Positions 1 to 9,600 of a stretch of DNA of 64,000 nt are shown piece after piece. Position 1 is the first letter of the stretch; every line of letters starts with the position of its first letter. The stretch spans positions 1 through 64,000 of the forward strand of contig NZ_JAATVY010000017.1 in NCBI RefSeq assembly GCF_011947195.1. The letters run 5' to 3'. Under the pieces are notes generated by a model that was given only the letters and a program-made list of their open reading frames with translations, was not told the DNA's origin and made no database searches. This DNA is from Planosporangium thailandense (GTDB lineage Bacteria > Actinomycetota > Actinomycetes > Mycobacteriales > Micromonosporaceae). The position numbers and the translations under genes are program-made.

Positions 1-81
1 GAGGCCGCCGCCCGGTTCCCCTACGTGGCCGCCTACCTGCCGTTCAACCGCCTCAAGGACGGAACCGTCCACGACTGGTGA
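1..81 (+). CDS. C-terminal end of an unidentified protein (partial)
   Basis: The first 26 codons form an open frame that enters from outside the window and ends in TGA at 79-81. The visible residues end in DGTVHDW. There is too little protein to name a family. It is plausible as a real gene end because the frame is open from base 1 and the next gene on the other strand stops at 123, giving a tail-to-tail arrangement with about 40 bases between them. Confidence 0.45.
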   Translation, partial: EAAARFPYVAAYLPFNRLKDGTVHDW

Positions 82-122
82 CGGCCGGCATCGCGCTCAG
101 GCGGCGGCCGGCGGACGGCTCG

Positions 123-2024
123 TCAGCCGTCGGACGCCAGCCGCTTGAGCGCGATGCCGAGCAGCGGCAGCACGCGGAACAGGCCCGCACCGCCCGCACC
201 GGTACCTACCGCGAGCTCGACAACCAGGTCGCCGAGTCGGGCCGTAACCCGGTCCTTCCCGATATACGCCTCGTCGGCCACCCGTGGCAACGGACCACCG
301 GCGGTCCGCCGAGCGGCCAGGACGCCGGCACCGCGCTCCCCCCGACTGACTTCGATGGTGAGGGCGGTACGGCCGTCGCTGTCGTTGAAGCACGCCGCCT
401 GCACCAGATCGGCGTCGGACATCGGTACCCGATCGGGCGTGACCGCCCGGCCGAGGACACCGGCCACCTCCTCGGCGGTGAGCAGATCGGCGGTACGCAG
501 CGATTGTCCGGTGGCCCGGTGTGACGCCGGCGCGACCGGGGTGCCTCCGGCGGAGTCCGGCGTCACACCGGGAGCGCCACCCGCGGGGCTCGACGCCGCG
601 GCGATCAGCTCCTCCTCGCCGGCGCTGGTCACCTCCGCCGGTTGCGACCAGCCCGGCCCGAGCCGCTGCAGGGCGACGTCGACGACCCGCCGCGTCCAGG
701 GCCGGATCCGGGCGGTGACCACGTCGCCGGTCCGGCAGCGGTCGGCTATCTCCGCCGGCAGGATCCACGCCCGGGTGCGGTCGGCACGTCCGTCGTCGAC
801 GACCAGGTAGTACAGGCTCGGGATACTCCGGCGGCGGTTGTCGCTACCGACCTGGCGGGTCCGCCAGACCTGATGCCACAGCACCTCGCCGGTAACCGTG
901 ACCGGCGCGACGGCGTCGAGCAGGACCCGCACCGCGGTGTAGCCCGCGTATCCGAGCAGCGCGGACCCGACCAGGGTGAACACGACACCGACCGGGTCGG
1001 ACTCGAACAGCCCGTGCCACAGATCCCTGGGCGGGGCGAAGTTCCAGCCGATGACGGCGGCGATGGCCGCCCGGAACAGGATCCAGCCCGGCCGCTGCCC
1101 GTAACGGGGCAACAGGCGTGGGTAGGTCACGGTGACCCGCCGCCACCCGCCGGTGTAGGACGACCAGATCCGCTTGCGGTCGGCCAACCCGAGGTCGATG
1201 ACCTTGCTGGCGACCCGGGTGACGCCGAGCGCGGCGCCGTACGGCAGGTACCGGTCCCAGACCGTCACCGCCGCGGGCGGTAGGTCGGCGAACGACTCGT
1301 GCCCGGCCAGCCAGTCGCGGACGCCCAGCCAGCGGGCCGCGACCGCCCGCCCGGCCGCGGTGTCGCGCTCGCCACCCACCTTTGCGGCGACGCCGCACAG
1401 GGCCGCGGTGACGACCAGGAACAACCCGGGTACGGCGCTGTAGTCACCGTCGTCACGACGCATGTAGTGCGCCGCCCCGGCGGTGACGCCGGCCGCGGTG
1501 AAAGCGGCGAGTACCGACAGCGCGGTCACCACGGTCGGGGACAGTCGCCGCTGGGAAAGCTTCAGCCGGCGCGCGTCGGCGATGACGGCGACCCGGAACC
1601 GGCGGGCCCAGGCGGCGGCGCGTTTGGCGTCGTCGAACCCGAGCGCGGTCAGCGGGACGACGCCGCCGACCGCGCGCTCGACGACGCGGTCGTAGACCTG
1701 CCGCTCGTACGCGGTCAGCTGCACCGGGGGTTCCCCGGTGACGTGCACGGTGGTGTGCCGGGGATCCGGACCGGCCTGGCGTAGCTCGAGGCAGCCACGC
1801 GCGACCAGATCCAACAGCGTGGACTCCGCCGCGTCGACGGTCACCTGCCACCGGTTGGCGAGCAGGCTCACCACCGCTGGCGGCTCCGTGCCGGGCAGGT
1901 CCATCGTGGCGGGACCGGCGGCCACTCCGGCGGGACGGGTCAGCACCCGCGCTCCGGCGTACGCGGCCAGCCACACCGCGAGGCTCACCGCCGGCAGTCC
2001 GAGCTCGATCAGCAAATTGATCAT
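123..2024 (-). CDS. DUF2207-like membrane protein with C-terminal DUF3558-like domain
   Basis: A 633-residue predicted membrane protein of unknown function. Hydrophobic segments are visible near residues 5-25, 165-185, 200-215, 315-332 and 345-368. Residues about 48-85 (PPAVVSLLANRW, then LDLVARGCLEL) resemble the winged-helix-like part of DUF2207 proteins, which are commonly encoded next to LemA, as here. The last 120 residues (from about 515, LLTAEEVAGVLG, then ADLVQAACFND) look like the DUF3558 fold of actinobacterial lipoproteins, including the paired cysteine context and the DEAYIGKD stretch. It lies 27 bases downstream of lemA on the same strand, so the two are probably co-transcribed. 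The domain names are my reading of motifs, not a database result. Confidence 0.7.
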   Translation of the reverse strand: MINLLIELGLPAVSLAVWLAAYAGARVLTRPAGVAAGPATMDLPGTEPPAVVSLLANRWQVTVDAAESTLLDLVARGCLELRQAGPDPRHTTVHVTGEPPVQLTAYERQVYDRVVERAVGGVVPLTALGFDDAKRAAAWARRFRVAVIADARRLKLSQRRLSPTVVTALSVLAAFTAAGVTAGAAHYMRRDDGDYSAVPGLFLVVTAALCGVAAKVGGERDTAAGRAVAARWLGVRDWLAGHESFADLPPAAVTVWDRYLPYGAALGVTRVASKVIDLGLADRKRIWSSYTGGWRRVTVTYPRLLPRYGQRPGWILFRAAIAAVIGWNFAPPRDLWHGLFESDPVGVVFTLVGSALLGYAGYTAVRVLLDAVAPVTVTGEVLWHQVWRTRQVGSDNRRRSIPSLYYLVVDDGRADRTRAWILPAEIADRCRTGDVVTARIRPWTRRVVDVALQRLGPGWSQPAEVTSAGEEELIAAASSPAGGAPGVTPDSAGGTPVAPASHRATGQSLRTADLLTAEEVAGVLGRAVTPDRVPMSDADLVQAACFNDSDGRTALTIEVSRGERGAGVLAARRTAGGPLPRVADEAYIGKDRVTARLGDLVVELAVGTGAGGAGLFRVLPLLGIALKRLASDG

Positions 2025-2051
2025 GGCGTCACCCGATCCCCGTGGTCGGCG

Positions 2052-2630
2052 TCAGAACCGGACCGACACGTCCGCGCGCTCGTCGCCCGCGGCCTCGAAG
2101 TACGGCTCGGGGTGGAAGCCGCAGATACCCGCGATGATGGTGGTCGGCACCGTCTGGATGGCGGTATTGAGCGACTGAACGGCGCTGTTGTAGAACTGCC
2201 GGGCGTAGGCGATCTTGTCCTCGGTGCCGGACAGCTCGGCCTGCAGAGCCAGGAAGTTCTCGTTCGCCTTCAGCTGCGGATACGCCTCGGCGAGGGCGAA
2301 CAGCCGCCCCAGCGCCTGGGTCAGCACGCTCTCCGCGCCGGCCTGCTCCTGCGCGCCCTGGCCGGCAGCGGCCGCCGCCGCGGTCCGGGCCGCGGTGACC
2401 GCCTCCAACGTGCCGCGCTCGTGCGCCGCATACCCCTTGACCGTCTCCACCAGGTTGGGGATCAGCGAGTGCCGCCGCTTGAGCTGTACGTCGACCTGGG
2501 CCCAGGACGCCTGCACCTGGGTACGCAGTCGAACCAGCCGGTTGTAGGCGGCGACCGCCCAGCCGAGCACCACCACAACGAGCAGCACCAGCGCCGCCAT
2601 GACCACTATTCCGGATCCCACCGCAGTCAC
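2052..2630 (-). CDS. lemA: LemA family protein
   Basis: LemA proteins are small membrane-anchored four-helix-bundle proteins of unclear function. With the start used here the protein is 192 residues, the usual size. One transmembrane segment lies near residues 8-25, followed by the family hallmark WAQVDVQLKRRHSLIPNLV and, later, the ENFLALQAELSGTEDKI region. I chose the GTG at 2630 because GGAAGGAAAG sits just before it and it puts the membrane segment near the N-terminus; an upstream start at 2672 would add 14 residues. The DUF2207-like gene follows 27 bases downstream, a common LemA neighbour. Confidence 0.9.
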   Translation of the reverse strand: MTAVGSGIVVMAALVLLVVVVLGWAVAAYNRLVRLRTQVQASWAQVDVQLKRRHSLIPNLVETVKGYAAHERGTLEAVTAARTAAAAAAGQGAQEQAGAESVLTQALGRLFALAEAYPQLKANENFLALQAELSGTEDKIAYARQFYNSAVQSLNTAIQTVPTTIIAGICGFHPEPYFEAAGDERADVSVRF

Positions 2631-2718
2631 CTTTCCTTCCACACCTACCGGCGCGGTCGTCGCGGTAGGCACACATCGTCAATCACGCTCCAGCAGCCGC
2701 CGGGCTGAGCGGTCGTCG

Positions 2719-4557
2719 TCAGGGACAGCTGGCGTCCGGCGCCGGGCGGATGGGCATCGAGACCGAGCCGATGTCGCCGTCCACGCGTCCCGTCAGGGTC
2801 ATGGTCTTGCCGTCGACGCTGACGTCCGCCTCGGTGTCGCTGGTGATGTTCGGCGGAAGGACCACCACCTCGTCGGGCTTGATGTGCACGGTCCTGGTGC
2901 CGCTCCCGCCACCCATCGAGAAGCTGACCGGGACCTCCTTCCACGGCACCGGGAAGGCCGACTGGATCCCCCCGACCCGGAACGTGCCCTTCCAGGTCCC
3001 GTACGGCCCGTCGCACGCGACCAGGTCGACGATCCGGCCGGCCAGGGCCACCGTCTCTCCCGACTCTGTCCTGGTCTCCGGCCGGTCGAAGGAGACCCGT
3101 ACCGCCCGACCGCCGGAGGGCGACGGCCCCGGTGTGGCCGACGCCGGCGGCTCGTCCGCGAGGTGGTACTCGGCGACCAGGCGGCCCTGGCCGGTGAAGT
3201 CGGTCATCGCCGCGATCTTCGCGAGCGGATCGCCGAACACGCCGGTCAGGGCTGCGTAGACCCCCGAGGGCAGCTGCTTCGTGATCGCACCCTCGATGAA
3301 CGCGCGAACCTTGTCGACGTCCTGCCGCTTGACGGTCACCCGCAGCACGACCTGATCGTTCGCGATGCGCCTGCCGCGGTGGACGTCCTCCGACTCGCTC
3401 GCCATGACCAGGCTGAATGTCGTGCGCTTGCCCGCGTCCACCTTCGTGTCCTGGTTGTAGGCCGGACTGGCGTGCCTGCCTCCGGCCACCACCTGCCACG
3501 CCGCCGCCGAACCGGCCGCGCCGCCCCGCGGCAGGTCGATGCCCAGCAGCGTGGCGCACTCGCGGACCTCGGGTGAGAAGACGTCCCCGCCGCGGTCGTC
3601 GACGGTCCCGATCGCCTTCACGCCGCTGATCTCGGCGCCCACCCGGTAATGGGCGGTCGCCGGCTGCGTGGCCACCGAAACGGTCCACTGGCGCAGCGCC
3701 GCGACGACCGTGACGGCCAGGGCGAGGGTGCCGATCGCCGAGCGCAGGGCCTGGATGAACGGGATCCGCTCGATGAGGTCCTTCGCCGCGCCGAGGCCGA
3801 GCGCCAACCCCTTGGTCAGGGCCCAGGAGATCGCCGCCTTCAGGAACGGGATGTCCGGCAGGACCCCGACGATCGCCGCCGCGATCTTCTGCAGGGTGGT
3901 GGTGAAGAACGCGCTGAAGTCGCCGCACGGACCGGCGGCCAGACGTGGGATGGGCAGCGCGGCGGGCCGGGCAGGGGCACCCGCGGGCCGGTCGAGGGCG
4001 GCCGTCGCCACCGCGGTCGGTTGCCCGGTCGCCGCCGGCGCCGTCGCCGTCGCCTCTGCGACGAACAGCGTGAGCACGATCGTCGGGAACAGCAGGGAGC
4101 GGGGCTGCTCGAGATCCTGGCCCGCCATCAACGTCCGGGACCGTTCGGCGCCCGGTGTCTTCGCCGCGGCGACATAGCCGGCGAGCACGAACGAGAACGG
4201 TACGGACTCCGGCGGCATCGGCAGCATGTCGTCGATCGCGTCCGCGCCGATGCCGCCACCGCCGTCCGCGTCCTTGGCGAGGTTCTCCACCTGGGAACGC
4301 AGCAGCCGCAGCGGGCTGGCGGCCTTGGGCGTACGGATGGGCGCCGTCGCGGTGGGTCCGTCGTAGACGCCGACGCCGGCGGCGGCCAGCGCGTCGATCG
4401 CGCCGTTGACGCCGATGGACGCCGCGCGGGTGGGTCCCGGCTTGCCGGCCGGCGCGCCGCCACCGGTGCAACCGGCCAGTCCGACGGTGACGACGAGCAG
4501 GAACGACACGAGCGAAGCCCATCGGGGACGCCGTGCTGCCGCGACGTTGTCGAGCAT
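2719..4557 (-). CDS. Large putative lipoprotein of unknown function
   Basis: A 612-residue protein with a lipoprotein signal: basic start, hydrophobic VSFLLVVTVGLAGC, and a cysteine followed by a Gly/Ala/Pro-rich stretch. It should be anchored outside the membrane. A second hydrophobic helix lies around residues 280-300 (AIGTLALAVTVVAAL). The C-terminal third looks like beta-rich domains, with EVVVLPPNI and MTLTGRVDGDIG among the last strands. I do not recognise a family. The start could be the ATG at 4557 or the adjoining GTG at 4560; a GGGGGG-rich ribosome site that overlaps the stop of the upstream lipoprotein gene serves either. Translational coupling to that gene is likely. Confidence 0.65.
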   Translation of the reverse strand: MLDNVAAARRPRWASLVSFLLVVTVGLAGCTGGGAPAGKPGPTRAASIGVNGAIDALAAAGVGVYDGPTATAPIRTPKAASPLRLLRSQVENLAKDADGGGGIGADAIDDMLPMPPESVPFSFVLAGYVAAAKTPGAERSRTLMAGQDLEQPRSLLFPTIVLTLFVAEATATAPAATGQPTAVATAALDRPAGAPARPAALPIPRLAAGPCGDFSAFFTTTLQKIAAAIVGVLPDIPFLKAAISWALTKGLALGLGAAKDLIERIPFIQALRSAIGTLALAVTVVAALRQWTVSVATQPATAHYRVGAEISGVKAIGTVDDRGGDVFSPEVRECATLLGIDLPRGGAAGSAAAWQVVAGGRHASPAYNQDTKVDAGKRTTFSLVMASESEDVHRGRRIANDQVVLRVTVKRQDVDKVRAFIEGAITKQLPSGVYAALTGVFGDPLAKIAAMTDFTGQGRLVAEYHLADEPPASATPGPSPSGGRAVRVSFDRPETRTESGETVALAGRIVDLVACDGPYGTWKGTFRVGGIQSAFPVPWKEVPVSFSMGGGSGTRTVHIKPDEVVVLPPNITSDTEADVSVDGKTMTLTGRVDGDIGSVSMPIRPAPDASCP

Positions 4558-4569
4558 CACGTTCCCCCC

Positions 4570-5106
4570 TCAGAGCCGGCCAGCCACCGTGCGCGCCAGG
4601 TTCTCGAGCGGCTGGCGGTTCTCCGCCGGGTCGTTGAGGCGTACCAGCCGGATCGAGACCCAGGTGCCGGCCTTGCGGACGAAAGCCGCGCCGTCCTCGG
4701 CGTACGCCTCGTCGCCGACGCCGGACAGCTGGCGGATCTCGTGGCCGAGGGTTCGGTCGATGTCGAGTTGCTTCTTCGCCCCGTCGCCGACGTACACCTC
4801 CACCTGCGCGGTCGGCCCGGACACCGGACCGCTGTACGTGCAGGTCTCCCGGACCCGCTTCGCGGGGTCGAGCGGCGTGCCGGCCAGCTGCTGCGCGTCC
4901 TGCTGTGACACGAGGGCGCACGGGTCGACCGCGGCCGCGGTCGCCGGTGCCGTCGCCGCCGCCGAGTCGGCGGCGGCGGTGGCGGTGGCGGCAGGCCGGG
5001 CGTCCGACCGTGCGGGCGGACTCCCCCCGGCGTCCTTGCCGCACCCGGCGAGCACGCCGGTCGTCAATACCGCCATGCAGACAAGCGCGGTACGGGTGGG
5101 GGTCAT
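4570..5106 (-). CDS. DUF3558-like lipoprotein
   Basis: A 178-residue predicted lipoprotein. The signal ends in TGVLAGC. A low-complexity Ala/Thr linker follows, then a DUF3558-like core beginning DPCALVSQQDAQQLAG, with a second cysteine in ETCTYSG and the VGDEAYAEDGAAF stretch. DUF3558 proteins are abundant actinobacterial lipoproteins without a settled function. I chose the ATG at 5106 because a GAGGAG ribosome site sits about 9 bases upstream; the longer frame to 5136 would overlap the previous gene. It sits between two other putative lipoprotein genes with gaps of 12-17 bases, so an operon is likely. Confidence 0.75.
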   Translation of the reverse strand: MTPTRTALVCMAVLTTGVLAGCGKDAGGSPPARSDARPAATATAAADSAAATAPATAAAVDPCALVSQQDAQQLAGTPLDPAKRVRETCTYSGPVSGPTAQVEVYVGDGAKKQLDIDRTLGHEIRQLSGVGDEAYAEDGAAFVRKAGTWVSIRLVRLNDPAENRQPLENLARTVAGRL

Positions 5107-5123
5107 CGGGGCAGTCTCCTCTG

Positions 5124-6569
5124 TCAGCCTCGGCACAGCGGCACGTCCGGTTGCGTCTGTTGCTTGTGGACGAACGGGGTCAGGATCTCCTTCTCAAGCT
5201 CGAACTTCGCCTTGCGCAGCAGCTTTTCCAGCGCATCGGTGACGGCCGACGACAACGACAGGCCGAACCCGCCGCCAACCTTGCCGTCGAGGGTCGCGCC
5301 GGTGCACCGGGCCAGCGGGGCACCGAGCGCCGAGCCGTTGGTCACGCCGACATCGACGACGAGCTTGATGTACGGGCCGGCGCTGGCGACCGGCACGCCG
5401 ATGCCGAGCTGGACCTTGAACTCGATCGCGACGGCCACCCCGCTGACCCCGACGGAGAGCCCCGTGATCGAGTCCAGGAGGCTCCTGCTCACGGCGAAGC
5501 TCGGCGTCACGATCCGGCCCTCGACGACGCCGACCGTACCGTCGACGCGCCATTCGCCGTCGGCCTTGACCGTGGTGTTTCGGCCGCTCAACGCGGTGGC
5601 CACGATGATCTTCCAGCTGGTGCTGAAGACGAACGGCGTGCCGGCCACCGGGATGGACGCTTCGACCGGTACCTCGAACCGGATCTTCCGGTTGTCGTCC
5701 GCGCCGTTCGCGGCGCCGGCGGCGATGCTGATGCCGACGCTCTTGAGGCCCTCGAGGGCGACGGTCGAGAGGGGGTCCAGGACGCCGTTCGTGATCCGCA
5801 CGTCCAGCCGTAGGCGCAGGTTGCTGACCTTCGCCGAGAAGTCGACGAAGACCTTGAGCGCGTCGTCGGCCTTGCGGCCGAACTTCAGGCCGAGCACACC
5901 GGGATTGCGGTACGGCTGGGCGTCCCAGCCGGCGATCGACACGGTGACGTTGCCCTCCCGGGCCGGCGGCAGGACACCACCGTCCGTCCGGGCGGGCCCC
6001 ATCGGGTGCAGCACCGCGTTACTCGTCACGGCACCGCTGCGCAGCGCGGTCGTCGTCGTCACCGTCGGCGCCGCGCTCGCCGGCGGCTCCGTCGGGACGG
6101 TCACCGCGCCGGGGAAATCGGGGATCTCCTGGTAGACCAGCGCGCCCTGGTCGATGTCCCGGTCGACGGTGAAGTGCGCGTCGCGGAAGACCTCGGTGAG
6201 GGTCACCGGCGCGAGCGTGACGGCCAGGTCCGCGCCGACGCGCCGCACCTCGACCGCCCGTCCCACGGCGCGGCTGGTGACGTACACCACCTTGCCGACC
6301 CTGACGCCGTCGGCGCCCCGCGCGTTGCCCGCGATCGTCCAGGTCAGGCCGTTGCCGGTCGCCGACCGGATCACGTCCGGCCCACCCTCGACGAAGACGA
6401 CGTCCGGCTGATAGGTGATCGACCGGTCGCGCGCGGGTCCGTTCCCGTACGTCAGCGCTGCCTTCGTCGCCGGGACAGCTGTGGTCCCCCCGCGCCCGTC
6501 ACCGCACCCCACCGTACTGATGACGAGGAGAACAGCCACGACCAGCGCGCATGGTCGCCTCATCCTCAT
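5124..6569 (-). CDS. Putative lipoprotein of unknown function
   Basis: A 481-residue protein with a clear lipoprotein signal (basic MRMRRP, hydrophobic core, VISTVGC). A Thr/Pro/Ala-rich linker lies around residues 160-180. The region after it (from about 200) is rich in alternating Val/Ile patterns typical of extended beta structure, and the C-terminal 50 residues are helical and charged (DALEKLLRKAKFELEKEI). No family is recognised. It heads the run of three lipoprotein genes followed by lemA, all on the minus strand with short spacing, suggesting one envelope-associated unit. Confidence 0.65.
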   Translation of the reverse strand: MRMRRPCALVVAVLLVISTVGCGDGRGGTTAVPATKAALTYGNGPARDRSITYQPDVVFVEGGPDVIRSATGNGLTWTIAGNARGADGVRVGKVVYVTSRAVGRAVEVRRVGADLAVTLAPVTLTEVFRDAHFTVDRDIDQGALVYQEIPDFPGAVTVPTEPPASAAPTVTTTTALRSGAVTSNAVLHPMGPARTDGGVLPPAREGNVTVSIAGWDAQPYRNPGVLGLKFGRKADDALKVFVDFSAKVSNLRLRLDVRITNGVLDPLSTVALEGLKSVGISIAAGAANGADDNRKIRFEVPVEASIPVAGTPFVFSTSWKIIVATALSGRNTTVKADGEWRVDGTVGVVEGRIVTPSFAVSRSLLDSITGLSVGVSGVAVAIEFKVQLGIGVPVASAGPYIKLVVDVGVTNGSALGAPLARCTGATLDGKVGGGFGLSLSSAVTDALEKLLRKAKFELEKEILTPFVHKQQTQPDVPLCRG

Positions 6570-6661
6570 GTACCGATCCGTTCCCCCGACGCCAGGCAGC
6601 GGCCCGGTGCCGCCCGCGACACATCATCGGCGGCGCTGTTCGGGGGCTGTTCAGGAATTGT

Positions 6662-9600
6662 TCAGGTGGCCGACCAGGCCGCCGTCGGCTCCGTACCGGC
6701 CGCGGGGAACCCGGCGGGCTCGACATCGATCTCGCGCATCCGCTCGACGTACTCGCGGTAACGCCGGCCGGCCTCGCCATGCCGCCCGGCCGCCGACAGC
6801 GCGCTGATCAGCCCGAGGTGGGCCGGCTCGTCGTAGCCGTCCTCGATCGTCAGTCGGAGGTACCACCCCGCGGCGTCCTCGGGGCGGCCCAGCCGCAGGA
6901 ACCGTCGCGCGAGCCGGCGGATCACGTCCCGGTGCAGCTCGGCCAAGGTGGCGCGGGGCCGGTCGCTCCACTCCCCCGTGCCCTCGTCATCGGCGCAGAA
7001 GTCCCCGGTATACAGCCCGGCGATCTCGGCGCCGGCCACCGGATCGCGACCGTCCGTGCCGGCCGCGGCGTCCGCGGCGACGGCCGCGCGCGCCGCGTCG
7101 TGGAACCGGAGCGTATCGAGGACGACATGCTCCGTATTGAGACGTACGGTGGCGGGGTCGGAAGCCAGGTAGTGGTCGGCGGGTTGACGCCGGTCCGGGT
7201 CCAGCACCGCCCGTACGGTCGAGATCAGGACCGACAGGCGGCGGTTGGCGACCTCCGCGCGCGCCTCCGGCCACAGCAGAGCGGCGAGCGCCTCCCGGCC
7301 GATCGGCCTGCCGAGCTGGCCGGCCAGCACCTTGACCAGTTCACGCGCCTTACGGGACTGCCAGCTCGCCGGGGATACCGGCGTACCGGCCAGCCGGACG
7401 ACGAAGTGTCCCAGGGTCTGGACCGCCACCTCGGGGACCGGGCGCGGACCGATCGCTGCCAGCGGGCCGGCGATGTGCCAGGCGTCGTCGCGTACCCCGA
7501 GCCGGTGCAGCCGCTCGCGCGCCATGTCCTCCGCCACCGGATCGCCTCCGCAGCGCGCCCGTAGGAGCGCGTTGACGGCGAGCGCCACCTCGTTGCCGGC
7601 GTCAGCCCAGATCGCCGCCGCCTCGGCCAGGCCGACCGCACGACGGTTGGCGTCCCGACCGGGACCGCCCCCGGGTTCCGCTCCGTAGGCGGCCAGCGCC
7701 GCCAGCTCGATCGCCTCGGCCAGGCCTACCGGATCGCGCCGGCGACCGGCCTCCGACCGGGCTTCCACCGCGTGCCGACCGGCCGCTGCGGCGTCGCCGG
7801 AACAGAGCGCGACCCAGCCGGCCGCAAGCTCCGCGGCGACGGGGCCGGCGGCGCTGGGCAGCGTCAGGGCCCGGCGCGCGTACGCTCGTGCCTCGGCCGG
7901 GTCATCGGCGAAGCTGGTCCGCGCCAGCCCGGCCCAGGCCGGTACCAGAACCTGGGTGTTGCCGTCCGGCTCGGCCATCACCAGCGCCTGCCGGTAGGCG
8001 GCGGTCGCCTGCCGGGCGGAACCGACGGCCTGGTGCACCCGGGCGGTCATCAGCAGCCCGAAGGCGGCCAGCGGAGAGCCGTGCCGCTGCCAGAGGGTGA
8101 CCGCCTCGTCGGCGTCGGCCCGCGCCCCCGCCAGCTCGCCCAGCCCCAACCACGCCTCGGCGCGGTTGTGCAGCGCCAACGCCAGCAGCGTCGGCTGCTC
8201 GGTCAGCGCGCCGAGCCGGATCGCCTCGGTGAGCTCGTCCACCGCCGCCCGGTAGCGCCCCTCCTCGACCAGGCGAGAGCCGACGTTGGCGCGGATACGC
8301 AGCTGCTGGTCGACGTCACCGGCCCGTTGCGCCGCCGCGAGCGCCCGGGTGTAGGCGTACTCGTTGGCGGCCCGGTCGCCCTCGCTGAACGCTGCCAGCG
8401 CCTGCGCGAGATAGGCGGCCGCGATCGCCGCGTCGTCCCGGCTGTCCTCCGCGGCGCGCACCGCCTCGTCGGCGAGCTGGCGGGCGCGGGCCTGGTCGCC
8501 CCGTGCCCATCGCACGGCGGCCCATCCGGCCAACACCCGGGCCCGGTCGCGCAGCGCGGACGGCGATTGCAGCCGGTCCGCCGGGCCGTCGGCGGCACCA
8601 CCGCCGACATCGGGAGCCGACCGTTCGTAGAGCGACTCCGCCGCGTCGAACTCGCCGCGTTGATGCAGCAGCACGCCGAGCTGCCAAGCCAGCGCCGCGG
8701 GCAGCGGCGCCGCCGGCGGGATCGCCGCGACGTAGCGCAGCGCTTCGTCGTGCTGCCCGTCGCGCAGGGCCGACTCCGCCAGCGCCAGATCGGCATCGGG
8801 TACCCCGACCGGTCCACCCAGCACCATCCTGGCCACCCGCAGCGGCCCGCGTTCGTCGCCGGCCGGCCGCCGCGCACCGGTCAGTCGCCGCAACGCCCAG
8901 TCCCGCACCGGTTCGAGCTCCGTACGCAGTGCCGGATCGACGTGCCGTACCGCCGACAGCGCCCGCATCGCCGCCAGATCGCCGTCGTCCAGGGTCGACG
9001 CGAGCTCGGCCTGCCGGTGGTCGCCGCACAGCGGCTCGATGTCGTGGGGCCGGTCCGCCGGCCCGACCGGATCGGATCGGCCCCCGGCCGACGCAACCGC
9101 GAGGAACGTCGCGGCCGTGACGACGCTGGGCCACCCCCCGCAGTGCGCGACGATGCCGTGGACCGTGGACTGATCGGCGGCGACGCCGGCGGAACGCAGC
9201 ACCCGCTGCGCCTCGGCCGGTGTGAAGGCCAGCTCGGCCGGCCCGAGGTCGGCGGGCCGGCCGGCGGCCTGGGGCTGGTCGGGTGGGGACGGAAGCGGCA
9301 CTCGCCCGGCGGTGACCAGTGCGGCTGCCTCGGGCAGCGCCCGAACGAGCGCGTCCAGCAACGTGCTGCTGCCGTCGGAGCCGAGCAGGTGCGCGTCGTC
9401 GACGACGAACGTGACCGGCCCGACAGCGGCGGCCCGAAGCGCGTCGGCCAGCGCGGCGCCCAGTACGGCCGGCGCCGCGACGCCGGCCGGCTCGGGTACG
9501 TCGACGCCGAGCGTGCGCAGCGCGCCCGCGAACGCGTCGAACAGTACGGTCGGGTCGCGGTCCTGCGGGCCCGCGGTGTGCCAGGCGGTCAACCGTCGCG

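Noticed and set aside
2645-5044. Long minus-strand open frame (about 800 codons) overlapping two lipoprotein genes
   Set aside because: Translation is Arg/Gly/Pro-rich with no domain or signal, while the other frame has clear lipoprotein genes with ribosome sites. It is a by-product of GC-rich third positions.
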